Source of the DNA: UMGS1696 sp964621165
Lineage (GTDB): Bacteria > Bacillota > Clostridia > Oscillospirales > CAG-272
Reading direction: 5' to 3'
Length of the DNA: 54,905 nucleotides
Assembly: GCA_964621165.1 (NCBI GenBank)
Contig: CAZULC010000014.1
Location: 1-54,905 of the forward strand
Part shown: piece after piece, positions 17,973-26,460 of the stretch
How positions within the stretch are numbered: position 1 is the stretch's first letter
Layout of the letters: every line of letters starts with the position of its first letter
The notes under the pieces: model-generated
Database searches by the model: none
What the model was told of the DNA's origin: nothing
The model's input: only the letters and a program-made list of their open reading frames with translations
Position numbers and translations under genes: made by a program

Positions 17973-18464
17973 TCAGTTATTCTTTGTACGTCCTACGCTG
18001 AGAACCTTGAATTTCAGCTCTCCGCCGGGTGTGTTCACCACAAACTCATCGTTAGCTCTTTTGCCGATCATAGCGGCTCCGATGGGGCTTCTGTCGGAGA
18101 TTTTGCCCTTCATTGGGTCGGATTCGTTGGTTCCGACGATGGAATACTCGATTTCGTCTTCCATATCGTAGTCGTAAAGGGTTACAGTAGAGCCGAGGTT
18201 TACCACGTCTTCCTTGATGTCGCTCTCGTCGACGATTTCCGCGTTTTTTATAAGCTCTTCAAGCTCGGCGATTCTTGCCGCAACCTGCCCCTGCTCATCC
18301 TTTGCCGCGTCAAGCTCACTGTTTTCTGAAAAGTCGCCAAGGGAGCGGGCAAACTCGAGGTTCTTCTTGACCTCTTCGGTTTTCTCGCCCTTGAGATAGG
18401 TCAGCTCGTCAACGAGAGCCTGATAACCGTCGGGGGTATATTTCGTAATGTTCTTTTTTTCCAT
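17973..18464 (-). CDS. greA: Transcription elongation factor GreA (163 aa)
   Basis: GreA rescues backtracked RNA polymerase by stimulating transcript cleavage. The N-terminal coiled coil has the expected acidic tip (LGDFSENSELDAAKDEQ), and the FKBP-like C-terminal domain ends GELKFKVLSVGR. The length is standard. It sits 35 bases after the S41 peptidase stop and upstream of lysS, an arrangement frequent in Firmicutes. Confidence 0.96.
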   Translation of the reverse strand: MEKKNITKYTPDGYQALVDELTYLKGEKTEEVKKNLEFARSLGDFSENSELDAAKDEQGQVAARIAELEELIKNAEIVDESDIKEDVVNLGSTVTLYDYDMEDEIEYSIVGTNESDPMKGKISDRSPIGAAMIGKRANDEFVVNTPGGELKFKVLSVGRTKNN

Positions 18465-18499
18465 GGTGATGCCTTCCTTTATATCTGTAGTAATATTTT

Positions 18500-19810
18500 T
18501 CAGTTGTAAAGCGCTTTGACCGCCGCCTCGAGCTGATTGTCTTCCTCATCGGTGATTTTATAGATGTTCTTGCCCTCGAGGGATTCGTCAAGCTCTATTT
18601 CAATATCAGGAACAATTCCCACTCCATGATAGTTGTCGGAGAATGGCGGATTGTACATGCGGTAGGTCACGGATATTGCTCCGCCGAAGCTCAGGGGTAT
18701 TGTGCTCTGCATGCATCCTTTGCCGTAGGTTGTGGTTCCGACAATTGTTGCCTTGTGGTAATCTTTGACTGCCGAAGCGAACAGCTCAGCCGCGCTTGCG
18801 GTGCTTCCGTTGACAAGAACCGACATGGGAATCGTGAGTTCATTTTCATCGGAGCTGTAGGACTTGACCTCGTTGCCGTCAGCGTCAAAAATACGCACAA
18901 TCGGTCCCTCGGGCAGAATATAGTCGAGTATTGTGACAATCGAGGTAAGCTCGCCGCCGGGATTGTAGCGCAGATCAATTACCAAACGTTCGCAGCCTTG
19001 ATTCTGCAAATCTTCAACCGCTTCGACGAACTGAACGGGAGTATTCGCGTCAAATCCGGTGATTTTTATGATGCCTACAGTGTCGTCAAGAGCGTAAACA
19101 TGGGACATGACGGAAATTTCTTCAACTACCTCACGTACGATGTCGAACTCAACTTCTTCGGAGTAGTCCTCGCCGCGGTATACCGTGAACAGAGCGTGGG
19201 AGCCGACTTCCCCTCTGAGCTGATTGATTGCGGGATAATAACCTATTTCGGAAACCGCCTGTCGATCGTCCCCAGTGCCTACGTAAACAATGAGGTCGCC
19301 GGGTTCGACTCCTGCTTTGAGCGCCGGGGATTCGGGAACCACGCTAAGTACTTCAATGACCTTGTACTCCGTGTTATATATGACGTTTACGCCGATTCCC
19401 GCAACTTCTCCCTCCATGTCCGACATGAAATCCTCGAAGGCTTCGGAGTTGTAGTATGCGGCGTAGTCATCCCCTGTTCCGGCAACGTAACCGGCAATTG
19501 CACCGTCGATTAATTTGTCGTCGTCAAGCTCACCGATATAGAGATTCCGGTATATGGCGTCGACCTCGCTGAGCCTTGAAGCAAGCTTATTTATAAACTC
19601 CGCGTCTGCTTCGACAAATTCACCTTCACTGTCGCTTTCCTGATTTTCAACGCCACTTTCAGAAGCGCTGCCATATGACGCCGTCACAGCTTCAGACAGA
19701 TACCTGTCCTCGAATTTGTTGTGCAGTACAATATACGTCGTCTGGAATGTAACTATGCAGCATATCAGAGTTATGACGACGGCCAATCCTATAGAAATTT
19801 TCTTTCGCAT
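18500..19810 (-). CDS. S41 family C-terminal processing peptidase (436 aa)
   Basis: An N-terminal membrane anchor (residues 5-28) precedes an extracytoplasmic part with a PDZ domain (about 135-225) and the S41 core. The predicted Ser-Lys dyad is Ser339 in NGSTASAAE and Lys364 in TYGKG. Such proteases trim or regulate secreted and cell-wall proteins, including murein hydrolases. The gene directly follows an M23 hydrolase and ftsEX, so it probably serves the same cell-wall system. No strong ribosome site is seen before the ATG at 19810. Confidence 0.93.
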   Translation of the reverse strand: MRKKISIGLAVVITLICCIVTFQTTYIVLHNKFEDRYLSEAVTASYGSASESGVENQESDSEGEFVEADAEFINKLASRLSEVDAIYRNLYIGELDDDKLIDGAIAGYVAGTGDDYAAYYNSEAFEDFMSDMEGEVAGIGVNVIYNTEYKVIEVLSVVPESPALKAGVEPGDLIVYVGTGDDRQAVSEIGYYPAINQLRGEVGSHALFTVYRGEDYSEEVEFDIVREVVEEISVMSHVYALDDTVGIIKITGFDANTPVQFVEAVEDLQNQGCERLVIDLRYNPGGELTSIVTILDYILPEGPIVRIFDADGNEVKSYSSDENELTIPMSVLVNGSTASAAELFASAVKDYHKATIVGTTTYGKGCMQSTIPLSFGGAISVTYRMYNPPFSDNYHGVGIVPDIEIELDESLEGKNIYKITDEEDNQLEAAVKALYN

Positions 19811-19904
19811 TAATAGTAAACCAAGCGTTATTCACGCCAAACCTTTCAACCATTGATAAACTGAGCCGCACACGCGATGAATCCTCGCCGGACTTTTGTG
19901 AGGC

Positions 19905-21128
19905 TCAATAATTTGCAAGAGCTTCGCAGTAGTTTCTGGGATTTGTGACCTCGCCGTTTTCCCTCACCTCAAAGTGGAGATGGTAGCCGGAGGTGCTTCC
20001 TGTAAGTCCTACGTGACCTATAAGCTGACCTGCCGTGACGGTCTGTCCTTCCGATACCTGCCTGTCCGCCATGTGGGCGTAAAGCGTGGAAATTCCGCCG
20101 CCGTGGTCAATGAGGACATAGTTGCCGTAGCTCCAGTGGTACTCGCTCTTCAGAACCGTTCCGCCGTTTGCCGCAAATACGTCAGTTCCAGATGGACAGG
20201 CAAGGTCGATTCCCAGATGATAATCGTCAACGCCGTAAAGAGTTCTCCAGCCCTGCTCGGATGAGACATATATTGAAGCGTTCGCATCAAGGGGAAAGCC
20301 TATTGTTCCGCCGATGTAGAGGGACTGGCTCTTTCTTTGAAGCTCTGCCAGGTATTCTTCCAGTTCGGCGTTGATTGCGGCTTCCTGTTCTTTATTATAA
20401 CTGTAGAGTGCCATCTGTTCGGCTTCGTTCTGCTCAATCTGTGCCACATACGCGAGCTTTGCGTCATATGCCGCCTGGTTGTCAGCTATAGCTTTTTCAA
20501 AGTCATTGACCCTTTCCATCTGAAGCTCCTGAGCCTTGACAAGCTTTTCCTTGTCCTGTTCAAGTTCCGTCCTTGCTTCCTCGAGGTCCTTTATCACATA
20601 ATCGTCATACTCGAAAACCGCCTTGGCGTAGTCGAACTTTATAAGAAAATCGAGAAGACTTTCGGAACCCAGCATTATCTCAATGTAGTCCGTGTCGTCG
20701 TCCATGTAGTTGTCGACCATACGGCTGAGAAACGCTTTTTCCTGTTTTTCAATCCGCGCTTCATTGTCGGAAATTTCGGCGTTGATGTTGGCTATCTGAT
20801 CGTCAAGCGCGTCAATCTGACCTTCCGCCAGCCGTTTTTTCTCGGAGTTGTAGTTGATCAGGTTGTCGAGTTCAGCCATTGTGCTCCATGTCTCGCCTTT
20901 TTCTTCCGCCAGATTGTCAAGTGCTTCCTGAGCCGCCTGTTTTTTCTGTTCAATTGCCGCAAGCTGTTCCTCGTATGACTGAACCGTAGCGTCAGTGGTG
21001 GCGTAGGAATCCGTACTCATGGGAATGAGCGAAACCATGAGAAGCACTGCGGCAAGAGAGACGGCTGTTGCTTTTTTTACCGCTGTTTTATTTTTGCGTC
21101 CGTTTTTTGCTGTTTCTTTATTAAACAT
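19905..21128 (-). CDS. Secreted M23 murein hydrolase with N-terminal coiled coil (407 aa)
   Basis: An N-terminal signal peptide (Lys-rich, then AVSLAAVLLMVSLIPM) is followed by about 220 residues of coiled coil and a C-terminal M23/LytM domain. Zinc ligands appear intact (YHLGIDLA and YHLHFEV), so catalytic activity is expected rather than a degenerate activator. This EnvC/PcsB-like layout is that of FtsEX-controlled hydrolases. I chose the start at 21128 because GGAGG lies upstream; the longer frame overlaps ftsX. It follows ftsX by 26 bases. Confidence 0.92.
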   Translation of the reverse strand: MFNKETAKNGRKNKTAVKKATAVSLAAVLLMVSLIPMSTDSYATTDATVQSYEEQLAAIEQKKQAAQEALDNLAEEKGETWSTMAELDNLINYNSEKKRLAEGQIDALDDQIANINAEISDNEARIEKQEKAFLSRMVDNYMDDDTDYIEIMLGSESLLDFLIKFDYAKAVFEYDDYVIKDLEEARTELEQDKEKLVKAQELQMERVNDFEKAIADNQAAYDAKLAYVAQIEQNEAEQMALYSYNKEQEAAINAELEEYLAELQRKSQSLYIGGTIGFPLDANASIYVSSEQGWRTLYGVDDYHLGIDLACPSGTDVFAANGGTVLKSEYHWSYGNYVLIDHGGGISTLYAHMADRQVSEGQTVTAGQLIGHVGLTGSTSGYHLHFEVRENGEVTNPRNYCEALANY

Positions 21129-21154
21129 CAATATTATACCTCCGTTTGGGATTC

Positions 21155-22033
21155 TCACTTGCTGAGGTATTTTCCGAGAGAGATGGACGAGCCGATGATG
21201 CCTGTAATAATACCGACTGCCAAAAATCCCCATAAAACATATCCGCTGATGTCGGAGAACGCCATGATTTTTATCATCTGCAAGTCCTCGACTACCATTT
21301 TTTCTATATATGAGTAAATGTACCATTCAATAAAGTACGCGGTGATTGATGAAAAAATTCCGATTATTATGCCTTCGAAAATGTACGGAAGTGAGATGAA
21401 CCACCCTGTCGCGCCCACGTACCTCATGATGCTGATTTCATTGCGGCGTGCGAACACTGACAGCTTGATTGTATTGATAATGATGAAGACGCTCACCACA
21501 GCGAGAATCACGAGGAACCATATGAACACAAGCATGATTCCGCTTTTGAACTTCTCGAGGTTTGCGGCCAGATCAAAGCGGTTGTTGATCTTCATGATTC
21601 CGTCGATCTGCTCAAGCTGGTACTGCAGTTCCGAGACTTTATCATTGTCGATGTACGTGATGTCGTATCTGTCCGGAAGGGGGTTGTCCTCGTCGAGAAC
21701 GTCGTTGTATGTGTCATACTTCTCCCGCATGAACTTCAGGCCTTCCTCTTTCGTCACCCGTTCTATTTTTTCTATATTGTCGAGCTTGCCGATTTTGTCC
21801 CCGATTTCCACAATCTGCTCTTCCGTGGCGTCAGTGTCGCAGAATACCACGATTTCCTTGAGTACGCCGAACTCGTCGAGGTTTACGTTTATCGTTTCAA
21901 CAAGCAGAGTGAAGCCTCCGATTACCACAAGGCAGCTCATGAGGACCGCAATGGAAACAAAGCTCATGACGCCGTTCCGCCAAAGTCCCGACAGCGCTTG
22001 ACCGATAAAGTAGAATATATTATATCTTTTCAT
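21155..22033 (-). CDS. ftsX: Cell division membrane protein FtsX (292 aa)
   Basis: FtsX is the membrane partner of FtsE and transmits ATP-driven changes to an extracellular murein hydrolase. One N-terminal helix, a large extracellular loop (about residues 45-155) and three C-terminal helices are visible. The ARRNEISIMRYVGAT stretch is the coupling loop shared with MacB-type permeases. The start at 22033 overlaps the ftsE stop by 14 bases and has a GGAGG site. The likely partner hydrolase is the next gene. Confidence 0.95.
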   Translation of the reverse strand: MKRYNIFYFIGQALSGLWRNGVMSFVSIAVLMSCLVVIGGFTLLVETINVNLDEFGVLKEIVVFCDTDATEEQIVEIGDKIGKLDNIEKIERVTKEEGLKFMREKYDTYNDVLDEDNPLPDRYDITYIDNDKVSELQYQLEQIDGIMKINNRFDLAANLEKFKSGIMLVFIWFLVILAVVSVFIIINTIKLSVFARRNEISIMRYVGATGWFISLPYIFEGIIIGIFSSITAYFIEWYIYSYIEKMVVEDLQMIKIMAFSDISGYVLWGFLAVGIITGIIGSSISLGKYLSK

Positions 22034-22706
22034 CGTACATGCCTCCAACTCTGTCTTCAACTATCAAACCGTCCTGAAGCATGACGACTCTCTGTCTGTA
22101 ATAATCCACCAGATTTTTTTCGTGGGTCACGACAATCACGGTTTTGCCCAGCTTGTTTATCTTCACAAGGAGGGACATTATTTCAAGTGACATCTTCGGG
22201 TCGATATTTCCCGTAGGCTCGTCAGCAATGATTACCTTGGGGTTGTTTGCGAGAGCGCGGGCCAAAGACACTCTCTGCTGCTCACCTCCGGAGATTTCAT
22301 TGGGGAAGGAGTCCTGCTTGCCGTTGAGGTTAACCGTATTCAGGATTGCCGGAACTCTGCGGGCGATTTTTTTTCGTGGAGTGCCTACAACTTCCATGGC
22401 GAATGCAACGTTCTCAAACACCGTTTTCTTCGGGAAGAGGCGGAAGTCCTGGAACACAACGCCAAGTTCCCTGCGGTAGTACGGCACCTTGAAGGATGAC
22501 ATTGTGGCAAGATCGTAGTCCCCAACCGTCAGCTTGCCGGAGGTGATTTTCTCTTCCCTCAAAAGAAGCTTCATCAGAGTCGTTTTTCCGGCTCCGGAAT
22601 GGCCTACAATGAACACAAACTCGCCGTCGTCAATGTGGAGATTCACTCCCCGCAGAGCCATGGTGCCGTTCGGGTAGGCTTTTTTTACGTTAACAAAATC
22701 AATCAT
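22020..22706 (-). CDS. ftsE: Cell division ATP-binding protein FtsE (228 aa)
   Basis: This is the cytoplasmic ABC ATPase of the FtsEX complex. Walker A is GHSGAGKT, the signature ISGGEQQR and Walker B VIIADEP. The start at 22706 (MIDFVNVKKAYPNG) matches the family, although its ribosome site (AAAGG) is modest; the longer frame to 22754 has unrelated residues. It is first in the operon that continues through ftsX, the M23 hydrolase and the S41 protease. A WalR-like direct repeat lies 40 bases upstream. Confidence 0.96.
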   Translation of the reverse strand: MIDFVNVKKAYPNGTMALRGVNLHIDDGEFVFIVGHSGAGKTTLMKLLLREEKITSGKLTVGDYDLATMSSFKVPYYRRELGVVFQDFRLFPKKTVFENVAFAMEVVGTPRKKIARRVPAILNTVNLNGKQDSFPNEISGGEQQRVSLARALANNPKVIIADEPTGNIDPKMSLEIMSLLVKINKLGKTVIVVTHEKNLVDYYRQRVVMLQDGLIVEDRVGGMYDEKI

Positions 22707-22737
22707 ATGAACCTTTGTCTCGCGGTCAGCCGCCGTA

Positions 22738-22777
22738 GTACATATTTTACACATATTTTACCGGTCATAATATGTAC
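22738..22777 (-). promoter_or_regulatory. WalR-like box and inverted repeat upstream of ftsE
   Basis: On the minus strand GGTAAA-ATATG-TGTAAA (22746-22762) fits the WalR consensus TGTWAH-N5-TGTWAH at 11 of 12 positions, in the direction of ftsE. The 11-base unit is tandemly repeated (22740-22750 and 22751-22761). A perfect 9-base inverted repeat GTACATATT/AATATGTAC (22738-22746, 22769-22777) encloses the site. Confidence 0.5.
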
Positions 22778-22859
22778 AACCTGCGGATTCCGACTGCTAT
22801 TATTTTTTGTTTGTGTACGTTCTTTTAAATTTCTGTGTTTTGGCACAATAAAAGCATTT

Positions 22860-22892
22860 CAGGAACAGAATCATCTGAAGAAACTGTTCCTG
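22860..22892. terminator. Nine-base-pair hairpin between ftsE and the CdaR-type gene
   Basis: CAGGAACAG and CTGTTCCTG form a perfect stem around a 15-base loop. It lies 40 bases beyond the stop of the gene at 22933. The T run is weak on both strands, so it may be a terminator or an RNA 3' stabiliser. Confidence 0.5.
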
Positions 22893-22932
22893 CTTGTTTA
22901 TTATGTTGTTATGCCAAATTTGGTACTGCAAA

Positions 22933-24018
22933 TCAATATTTGACAGGCTTTGCGGTAAGGTATCTCTTTACCATGAGCGCAACCTTGAAGGTGATTGCGT
23001 GGTCGAATTGCCGGAGGTCGAGACCGGTCAGCTTGCGGATTTTTTCAAGTCTGTACACAAGAGTGTTTCTGTGAACGAAGAGCTTACGTGATGTTTCCGA
23101 TACGTTGAGGTTGTTTTCAAAGAACGCCTGAATGGTCATAAGCGTCTCGCGGTCAAGTGAGTCGAGAGAGCCGTTCTTGAAGACTTCCTGGAGGAACATT
23201 TCGCAGAGTGTGGTGGGAAGCTGATAAATAAGTCTGCCTATGCCGAGGTTTTCATAACTGATGATGTTCTTTTCCGTGTCGAACACCTTGCCAACCTCGA
23301 GAGCAACCTGTGCTTCCTTGTAGGAGCGGGCGAGATCCTTGATGTTGTCGACAACCGTGCCGATACCGATTGACACCTTTACATAGAACTCGGAGTTGAG
23401 AGTGTCGGCGATGCTCTTTGCGATTTTTTCGATTTCCTTGATGTCAGTGCCAGGCTTCACTTCTTTTACAAGAACGATATCCTGCTCGCCGGTGGAGATA
23501 ATGTAGTCCTTGTTTCTGTCCGGGAAGATGTTCTGCACCATGTCGTAGGAGAGAACGTCGGACTTGGAGTGGAACTTGATGAGGAACACCACTCTCGTTT
23601 CCTCAGCGTTGAAGTGCAGTTCCTTTGACTTGATATAAATATCGCTGGGGAGGATGTTGTCAAGGATTATGTTCTTGATGAACGAGTTCTTGTCGTACTT
23701 CTCGTCGTAGAGGTTCTTGATGTTCGAGAGTGAAATCGCGAGAAGGGTGGCAGTCTTTTCGGCGTACTTGTCCTCGCCCTCGATGAACACGATGTACTCC
23801 CATTTGGAACTGGTGCCGATGGGCTTGTAGGTATATCCGCCCGAGGTGATGGCATCGGATGTGTAGGCAAGCTCGTCCTTCACACCCTGTCTCATCTCGC
23901 CGATTTTAACGAGTTCGCTGCATGCGATAATAACTCCGTTGTCGTCGATTACGCCCATGACCCGGTCAACGGCGACCTTCATCTGTTGTATAATACCCTG
24001 AAATAAGCGGTTTGACAT
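22933..24018 (-). CDS. CdaR/PucR-type transcriptional regulator (361 aa)
   Basis: The C-terminal part reads MTIQAFFENNLNVSETSRKLFVHRNTLVYRLEKIRKLTGLDLR, the PucR/CdaR helix-turn-helix. A GGDEF-like central domain (about 150-240, with VSIGIGTVV) and an N-terminal sugar-diacid-recognition-like domain precede it. Such regulators respond to small carbon compounds. Here there is no catabolic neighbour, so the target is unclear. The start has AAAGGG upstream. It is monocistronic, with its own promoter. Confidence 0.85.
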   Translation of the reverse strand: MSNRLFQGIIQQMKVAVDRVMGVIDDNGVIIACSELVKIGEMRQGVKDELAYTSDAITSGGYTYKPIGTSSKWEYIVFIEGEDKYAEKTATLLAISLSNIKNLYDEKYDKNSFIKNIILDNILPSDIYIKSKELHFNAEETRVVFLIKFHSKSDVLSYDMVQNIFPDRNKDYIISTGEQDIVLVKEVKPGTDIKEIEKIAKSIADTLNSEFYVKVSIGIGTVVDNIKDLARSYKEAQVALEVGKVFDTEKNIISYENLGIGRLIYQLPTTLCEMFLQEVFKNGSLDSLDRETLMTIQAFFENNLNVSETSRKLFVHRNTLVYRLEKIRKLTGLDLRQFDHAITFKVALMVKRYLTAKPVKY

Positions 24019-24071
24019 AATAATCCCTTTCCATACATTTATATTTTTTGTTCTTGTCTATACTACACTAT

Positions 24072-24100
24072 ATTTTACATGATTTTTTGTGTTTTTTCAA
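24072..24100 (-). promoter_or_regulatory. Promoter of the CdaR-type gene
   Basis: TTGAAA (24095-24100), a 17-base spacer and TAAAAT (24072-24077) precede the gene by about 55 bases on the minus strand. Confidence 0.55.
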
Positions 24101-24235
24101 TAGGAAATTTAGGATTTTCAATAGAAATTTACAAATTTTTTGTTTAAACTCATGTTTTATGCCGAGGCCTGTCATATATTTCCATTTTTATCCTGTACGA
24201 ATGCAAAAATTCATCTGTCATGAGCAAAATTATAA

Positions 24236-24277
24236 ATAAAAGCCCGGATAATTTTCTGAAAAGGTCCAAGCTTTTAT
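24236..24277 (-). terminator. Terminator after the small membrane protein gene
   Basis: ATAAAAGC pairs with GCTTTTAT, with an inner GGA/TCC pairing. A T-rich tract follows on the minus strand, six bases after the stop at 24284. Confidence 0.65.
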
Positions 24278-24283
24278 CGCAGA

Positions 24284-24724
24284 TTATTTCTTATACATAA
24301 GTATTGTGTAAATATAGTACACAGCGAAAAGTACGCTGACTATCACAGTCATCGTGTAAAACAGAAACGGAGTGGTTCTGAAGTTTTCATACAGCATTAC
24401 GGTGACAAAAAGATAAAGAGTCACAGCGGCTGTCATCACGGGGGTCATGTACCATGTGGATGTGTCGATTTTCTTTACAATCGAACATACGAAGAAAACC
24501 ACTGCGGCGGCAAAGCAGACCCCAAAGGTATACTTCAGCGGCGTATGTATATTGAAGTGGAAGAAATATTCCCTTTCAGCTTCGGCGCCTACGAAATCAA
24601 AGAGGGACGCCACTATAATATCTACAAGTATTATAATAAGAATGCGTATGAATACAATCCGTCCCGCCTTGCTCTTGTTAAGCGTCGTCATTTTATTTGA
24701 GGCGGTAGTTTTTGTCTTAGCCAT
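24284..24724 (-). CDS. Four-helix membrane protein of unknown function (146 aa)
   Basis: After a basic 25-residue N-terminus four hydrophobic segments are visible (about 27-42, 62-85, 93-110 and 117-142). I do not recognise the family. An AAAGGTG site precedes the start. It follows rsmE by about 98 bases and ends at a terminator, so it is probably the last gene of the NUDIX-rsmE operon. Confidence 0.7.
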   Translation of the reverse strand: MAKTKTTASNKMTTLNKSKAGRIVFIRILIIILVDIIVASLFDFVGAEAEREYFFHFNIHTPLKYTFGVCFAAAVVFFVCSIVKKIDTSTWYMTPVMTAAVTLYLFVTVMLYENFRTTPFLFYTMTVIVSVLFAVYYIYTILMYKK

Positions 24725-24822
24725 ACCTTATTTCACCTTTCTGTTTATGAAAATTGATGGATGCCCGTGAAACGCAAGTCAAAATGATTGATTCCTGTCG
24801 TCGGTTTCACCATCCGAAAATT

Positions 24823-25575
24823 TTACAGCTCGTATTTCAGCGACAGGCAGGACAGCACGTGTAGCGGCGCGGTCTCGGTCCTCAGAATCCGCTTTCCCAG
24901 CCCGGTCAGCTTCATACCGGAATCCTCTGCCATTTCCGCTTCCTCCGGGGAATATCCGCCCTCGGGTCCTATCATCAGCGAGACGCTGTCCGGCTTTTTG
25001 CACCCTATGAGAATCTGACTCAGAGGAACCGTTCCCTCTCCCTCGTAACAGAACAGGGGCAGGCCGCACTTCACTGCTGATTTTACAGCGTCCGGAAACT
25101 TCAATGGTCTGTGTATCACCGGAATTTTACCCCGCCCGCACTGTTTTGAGGCTTCACAGACGATTTTCTGCCACCTTTCAGCCTTGCGGATGAAGTCGCG
25201 CTCGTCCAGCTTCACACTGCATCGGGAGGTCATTACGGGATAGATATCGCTGGCTCCAAGTTCAGTCGACTTTTGAAGAACCACGTCGAACCGGTCTTTC
25301 TTTACCAGCGACTGATAAACCTCAGCCCTGTACGGCGGTTCGTTTCCCGACGGATGGGAAGAGATGATTTTACAGAAGACTTCTCCGCCGGCAGATTCAA
25401 CCTCGGACAAGACGGAGCCGTGTTCGATTCCATGATTGTCGCACAGAACAATACTCTCGCCCCGCTTCATCCTCAGGGACTTGGTTATATGAAAAGCGTC
25501 CTCGCCGGTTATTACAGCGTAAAATCCGTCTTCTTTTTCGGTAATATCCGATTCAGAGATGAAAAATCTTGGCAT
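24823..25575 (-). CDS. rsmE: 16S rRNA (uracil1498-N3)-methyltransferase RsmE (250 aa)
   Basis: RsmE methylates U1498 of 16S rRNA using SAM. The N-terminal PUA-like domain starts MPRFFISESDI. The SPOUT knot motifs are present: MIGPEGGYSPEE and LGKRILRTETAPL. The length is standard. It lies between a NUDIX hydrolase and a small membrane protein on the same strand. Confidence 0.95.
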   Translation of the reverse strand: MPRFFISESDITEKEDGFYAVITGEDAFHITKSLRMKRGESIVLCDNHGIEHGSVLSEVESAGGEVFCKIISSHPSGNEPPYRAEVYQSLVKKDRFDVVLQKSTELGASDIYPVMTSRCSVKLDERDFIRKAERWQKIVCEASKQCGRGKIPVIHRPLKFPDAVKSAVKCGLPLFCYEGEGTVPLSQILIGCKKPDSVSLMIGPEGGYSPEEAEMAEDSGMKLTGLGKRILRTETAPLHVLSCLSLKYEL

Positions 25576-25703
25576 ACACCCACCTTCAGGGGTTACGTTA
25601 ATTTATACCATATTATTATACAGCAAAAAATAGATTTTGTCAAACACTTTTTTATATTTTTGTTCCAAAAAGTTATATTTTCATGAAATTTTCTGCTCTA
25701 CAG

Positions 25704-26147
25704 TCATATAATCTTGTGTGAGGAGCCGTCAAACCACAATTCTTTCGGTTCATTTCCCTCGAAAATCCGCACAAGCCAGTCGAGAGTCTCAGCCGTTTTA
25801 TAGTCGAACAGTTTCTCACGCTGAACCCAGAACGCCTCGCCTTCCTCAGACGAACGGACTTCACCCTCGAACTCGTCAGCCTTATATAAAAACACTATGT
25901 ATCTCGCGCCGCCTGACGTGTAGAACTCCTTGATTCCGCACAGTGACGGGTTCTTTACTTTTATTCCGGTTTCCTCGTAAACCTCCCTGACGACTGACGC
26001 GTAAGCTGACTCGCCGCGCTCGAGGTGTCCGCCTGGAAATATGATTCCGGGAAAATCGGGGTCGCGCCTGTCCTGCACCAGCACACGTCCGTCTTTGTCC
26101 CTGACCATGCACATATTCGTGAGGATTACTTTTTCGTCCCGCGCCAT
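25704..26147 (-). CDS. NUDIX hydrolase (147 aa)
   Basis: The NUDIX box is complete (GGHLERGESAYASVVREVYEETGI), so cleavage of a nucleoside diphosphate derivative is predicted. The N-terminal MCMVRDKDGRVLVQDR resembles MutT/8-oxo-dGTPase-type members, but the substrate cannot be told. It precedes rsmE by 128 bases and may start that operon. A GGAGGG motif lies upstream of the ATG. Confidence 0.88.
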   Translation of the reverse strand: MARDEKVILTNMCMVRDKDGRVLVQDRRDPDFPGIIFPGGHLERGESAYASVVREVYEETGIKVKNPSLCGIKEFYTSGGARYIVFLYKADEFEGEVRSSEEGEAFWVQREKLFDYKTAETLDWLVRIFEGNEPKELWFDGSSHKII

Positions 26148-26315
26148 GATCCGCTTCCTTCCCTCCTTAATATGTAAACAATCCCATTTGTTCCATTATA
26201 CGACGGATTTGTTAATAATCAAAGCGAAATTATGCAACAATCCATTAACATCACATTTACCGAAAATTCATTGTGATTGAAGAAAAAATTTGTCGAATAT
26301 TGGTTTTTCTTGATA

Positions 26316-26345
26316 TTGACAAAATACACCTTTTTATGCTATACT
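26316..26345 (+). promoter_or_regulatory. uraA promoter
   Basis: TTGACA, an 18-base spacer and TATACT give a strong sigma-A promoter. The predicted transcript has a leader of about 108 bases before the uraA start. Confidence 0.75.
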
Positions 26346-26349
26346 TATT

Positions 26350-26440
26350 GAAAGTGCGGGAGTCCGACCTGTTTTCATTGGCAGATTTGGGTTCCGGCTG
26401 AAAAATGCCAGTCCGTTCCAGCATCGCAGTTCGAAAAAAT
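26350..26440 (+). ncRNA. Structured 5' leader of uraA, candidate pseudoknot
   Basis: Two six-base helices interleave: TTTTCA (26372-26377) with TGAAAA (26399-26404), and TTGGCA (26378-26383) with TGCCAG (26406-26411, one G-U pair). This is the order of an H-type pseudoknot, or of two exclusive stems. An outer TGCG/CGCA pairing is also possible. The segment GGGTTCCG...AGTCCG is vaguely reminiscent of ykkC-type RNAs, but the full consensus is absent. No terminator is visible, so control at translation would be more likely. Confidence 0.4.
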
Positions 26441-26460
26441 TTAATATATCGGAGGAAGTT

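Noticed and set aside
26350..26440. ykkC/PRPP riboswitch assignment for the uraA leader
   Set aside because: Only the GGGTTCCG word and an AGTCCG are shared; the remaining conserved nucleotides are not found.
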